The notes under the pieces were generated by a model. The model was not told the DNA's origin. It made no database searches and saw only the letters and a program-made list of their open reading frames with translations. The translations under genes were made by a program, and so were the position numbers. This document shows positions 19,514 through 19,995 of a stretch of DNA of 19,995 nucleotides, piece by piece. The DNA is taken from assembly GCA_905214245.1 (NCBI GenBank), contig CAJMLO010000015.1, forward strand, positions 1 to 19,995, written 5' to 3'. Numbering within the stretch: position 1 is the stretch's first letter; every line of letters starts with the position of its first letter. This DNA comes from an uncultured bacterium. GTDB lineage: Bacteria > Bacillota > Clostridia > TANB77 > CAG-508.

Positions 19514-19532
19514 GGGCTAGCCCTTGCTCTTT
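19440..19532 (-). ncRNA. Candidate antisense RNA to the peptide gene
   Basis: A minus-strand promoter (TTGACA, 17 bases, TAAGAT) predicts a start near 19532. A strong minus-strand terminator ends near 19440. The RNA of about 90 bases would be fully complementary to the 3' third of the peptide gene and part of its terminator. This is the layout of RatA or SR4 type I antitoxins. Confidence 0.5.
19441..19487 (-). terminator. Terminator of the antisense RNA
   Basis: On the minus strand a 14-bp stem (AAGATTTGGGATTT with AAATCTCAAATCTT, one G-U pair) and a 13-base loop are followed by CTTTTTG. On the plus strand the same stem has an A-C mismatch instead of G-U, which suggests that the minus RNA is the selected one. 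Confidence 0.65.
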
Positions 19533-19538
19533 TTGTTT
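19508..19538 (+). terminator. Strong terminator at the end of the peptide gene
   Basis: The stem pairs GAGTAAGGGC with GCCCTTGCTC (10 bp, one G-U) and is followed by TTTTTGTTT on the plus strand. The stop codon of the shifted 60-residue frame lies in the left arm. Confidence 0.85.
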
Positions 19539-19567
19539 ATCTTATAATACATATTATCTTTTGTCAA
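19539..19567 (-). promoter_or_regulatory. Minus-strand promoter with upstream 11-bp repeats
   Basis: A perfect TTGACA (19562-19567 on the complement), 17-base spacer and TAAGAT (19539-19544) form a good vegetative promoter. Three 11-bp direct repeats abut the upstream edge of the -35 box, a typical place for activator or repressor sites. Confidence 0.6.
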
Positions 19568-19600
19568 TTACATTTATATTACATTTATATTACATTTATA
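19568..19600. repeat. Three tandem 11-bp repeats TTACATTTATA
   Basis: Three exact copies lie head to tail at 19568-19578, 19579-19589 and 19590-19600. They are followed by a related palindrome, ATTACA-AA-TGTAAT (19600-19613). The 11-bp period is one helix turn, so a protein could bind the same face repeatedly. Confidence 0.85.
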
Positions 19601-19757
19601 TTACAAATGTAATTATTTCTTTAATTATTATACATTATTTTTATTGAAAAATCAATATTCCCCCGTATTTTTGTTGCAATGGCAACTGCATTTTATATAA
19701 TTTTATGCTAGTTCACTATTAATTATACTACATTTTATAGCTTTTTTATTAATATTA

Positions 19758-19809
19758 TGCAAGTCGTTTATTACTGTTTCTAGAAAACATTTATGTAATA
19801 AACCTTGCA
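19758..19809. repeat. Bulged inverted repeat around a TTTCTAGAAA palindrome
   Basis: The left arm is TGCAAG, then TC, then GTTTATTAC; the right arm is GTAATAAAC, then CTTGCA. The 15 pairs have a two-base bulge. The loop carries the palindrome TTTCTAGAAA. It is not followed by a T-run, so it is not a plain terminator. Confidence 0.65.
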
Positions 19810-19855
19810 ACGTTTTATGATACTTTATCATGTCTGTGATTTTATTTTTATTGCT

Positions 19856-19883
19856 ATTATAATAATAACACTTTCAAAACCAA
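19856..19883 (-). promoter_or_regulatory. Possible second minus-strand promoter
   Basis: On the minus strand TTGGTT, 16 bases, then a perfect TATAAT. The -35 is poor. As with the promoter at 19539, a threefold 11-bp repeat array lies just upstream. Confidence 0.35.
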
Positions 19884-19899
19884 ATTGCATCCAAATTTT

Positions 19900-19932
19900 A
19901 TCACAATTTCATCACAATTTCATCACAATTTT
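19900..19932. repeat. Three tandem 11-bp repeats ATCACAATTTC
   Basis: Three copies at 19900-19910, 19911-19921 and 19922-19932, the last with T in place of the final C. The period equals that of the array at 19568, but the sequence differs. Confidence 0.85.
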
Positions 19933-19995
19933 ACTATTCCCCTATATTTAAAACTTCTAACATACTTTTTATTGCTACGTCCCTTATATTTAATA

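Larger units (their letters stand above)
19601..19899. other. AT-rich non-coding stretch with palindromes
   Basis: I see no convincing gene in this stretch. It holds a GTTGC-AATG-GCAAC inverted repeat near 19674, a larger bulged inverted repeat at 19758-19809 and a possible minus-strand promoter at 19856-19883. A regulatory region or replication origin is possible; nothing decides between them. Confidence 0.5.

Noticed and set aside
19568..19932. A CRISPR array.
   Set aside because: The repeats are only 11 bp and directly adjacent, with no spacers and no cas genes.

Overview
The window is the late (virion) half of a tailed phage or prophage with a long-tailed siphovirus plan. It comes from a very AT-rich, low-GC Bacillota-like host. 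AGA dominates the arginine codons, ribosome binding sites are strong AGGAGG types, and the protein families (P22-like coat, GP20 scaffold, phi13-like tail tube, Gp37-like tail protein, MuF toxin) are typical of phages of gut Clostridia and relatives. I cannot name the species.

Almost everything reads on the minus strand, so gene order runs from right to left. Packaging comes first (TerS, TerL), then portal, a MuF minor head protein fused to a toxin-like domain with a candidate immunity gene, scaffold, coat, a small zinc-binding protein and the head-tail connectors. These are followed by the tail terminator, tail tube, tail chaperones (-1 frameshift), one moron-like membrane protein, tape measure, distal tail protein, Gp37-like tail protein, a fibre ending in a dockerin and a collagen-like fibre cut by the left edge. 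To the right of TerS lie two small genes of unknown function. Beyond them is about 1 kb with a plus-strand small membrane peptide gene, a probable antisense RNA, hairpins and two arrays of 11-bp direct repeats.

The main discovery is a recoding rule. Six otherwise intact late genes (TerL, MuF-toxin, the gp10-like neck protein, tape measure, distal tail protein, dockerin fibre) look frameshifted, at seven places in total. At all seven the zero-frame codon is CGG, and skipping only its C (a +1 shift, so the next codon is GGN, Gly) restores the full protein and the conserved motifs, such as the TerL Walker B segment and the MuF HPNDRC motif. By my scan CGG is never an intact in-frame arginine codon in the minus-strand genes. 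About 26 out-of-frame CGG trinucleotides in the same genes cause no break. CGA and CGT are read normally as Arg. The plus-strand peptide gene holds an eighth in-frame CGG, and the same skip turns a 26-residue ORF into a 60-residue one ending inside its terminator. The simplest reading is that CGG is unassigned in this host and acts as a +1 frameshift codon, or that CGGN is decoded as glycine. Late virion production would then depend on that decoding.
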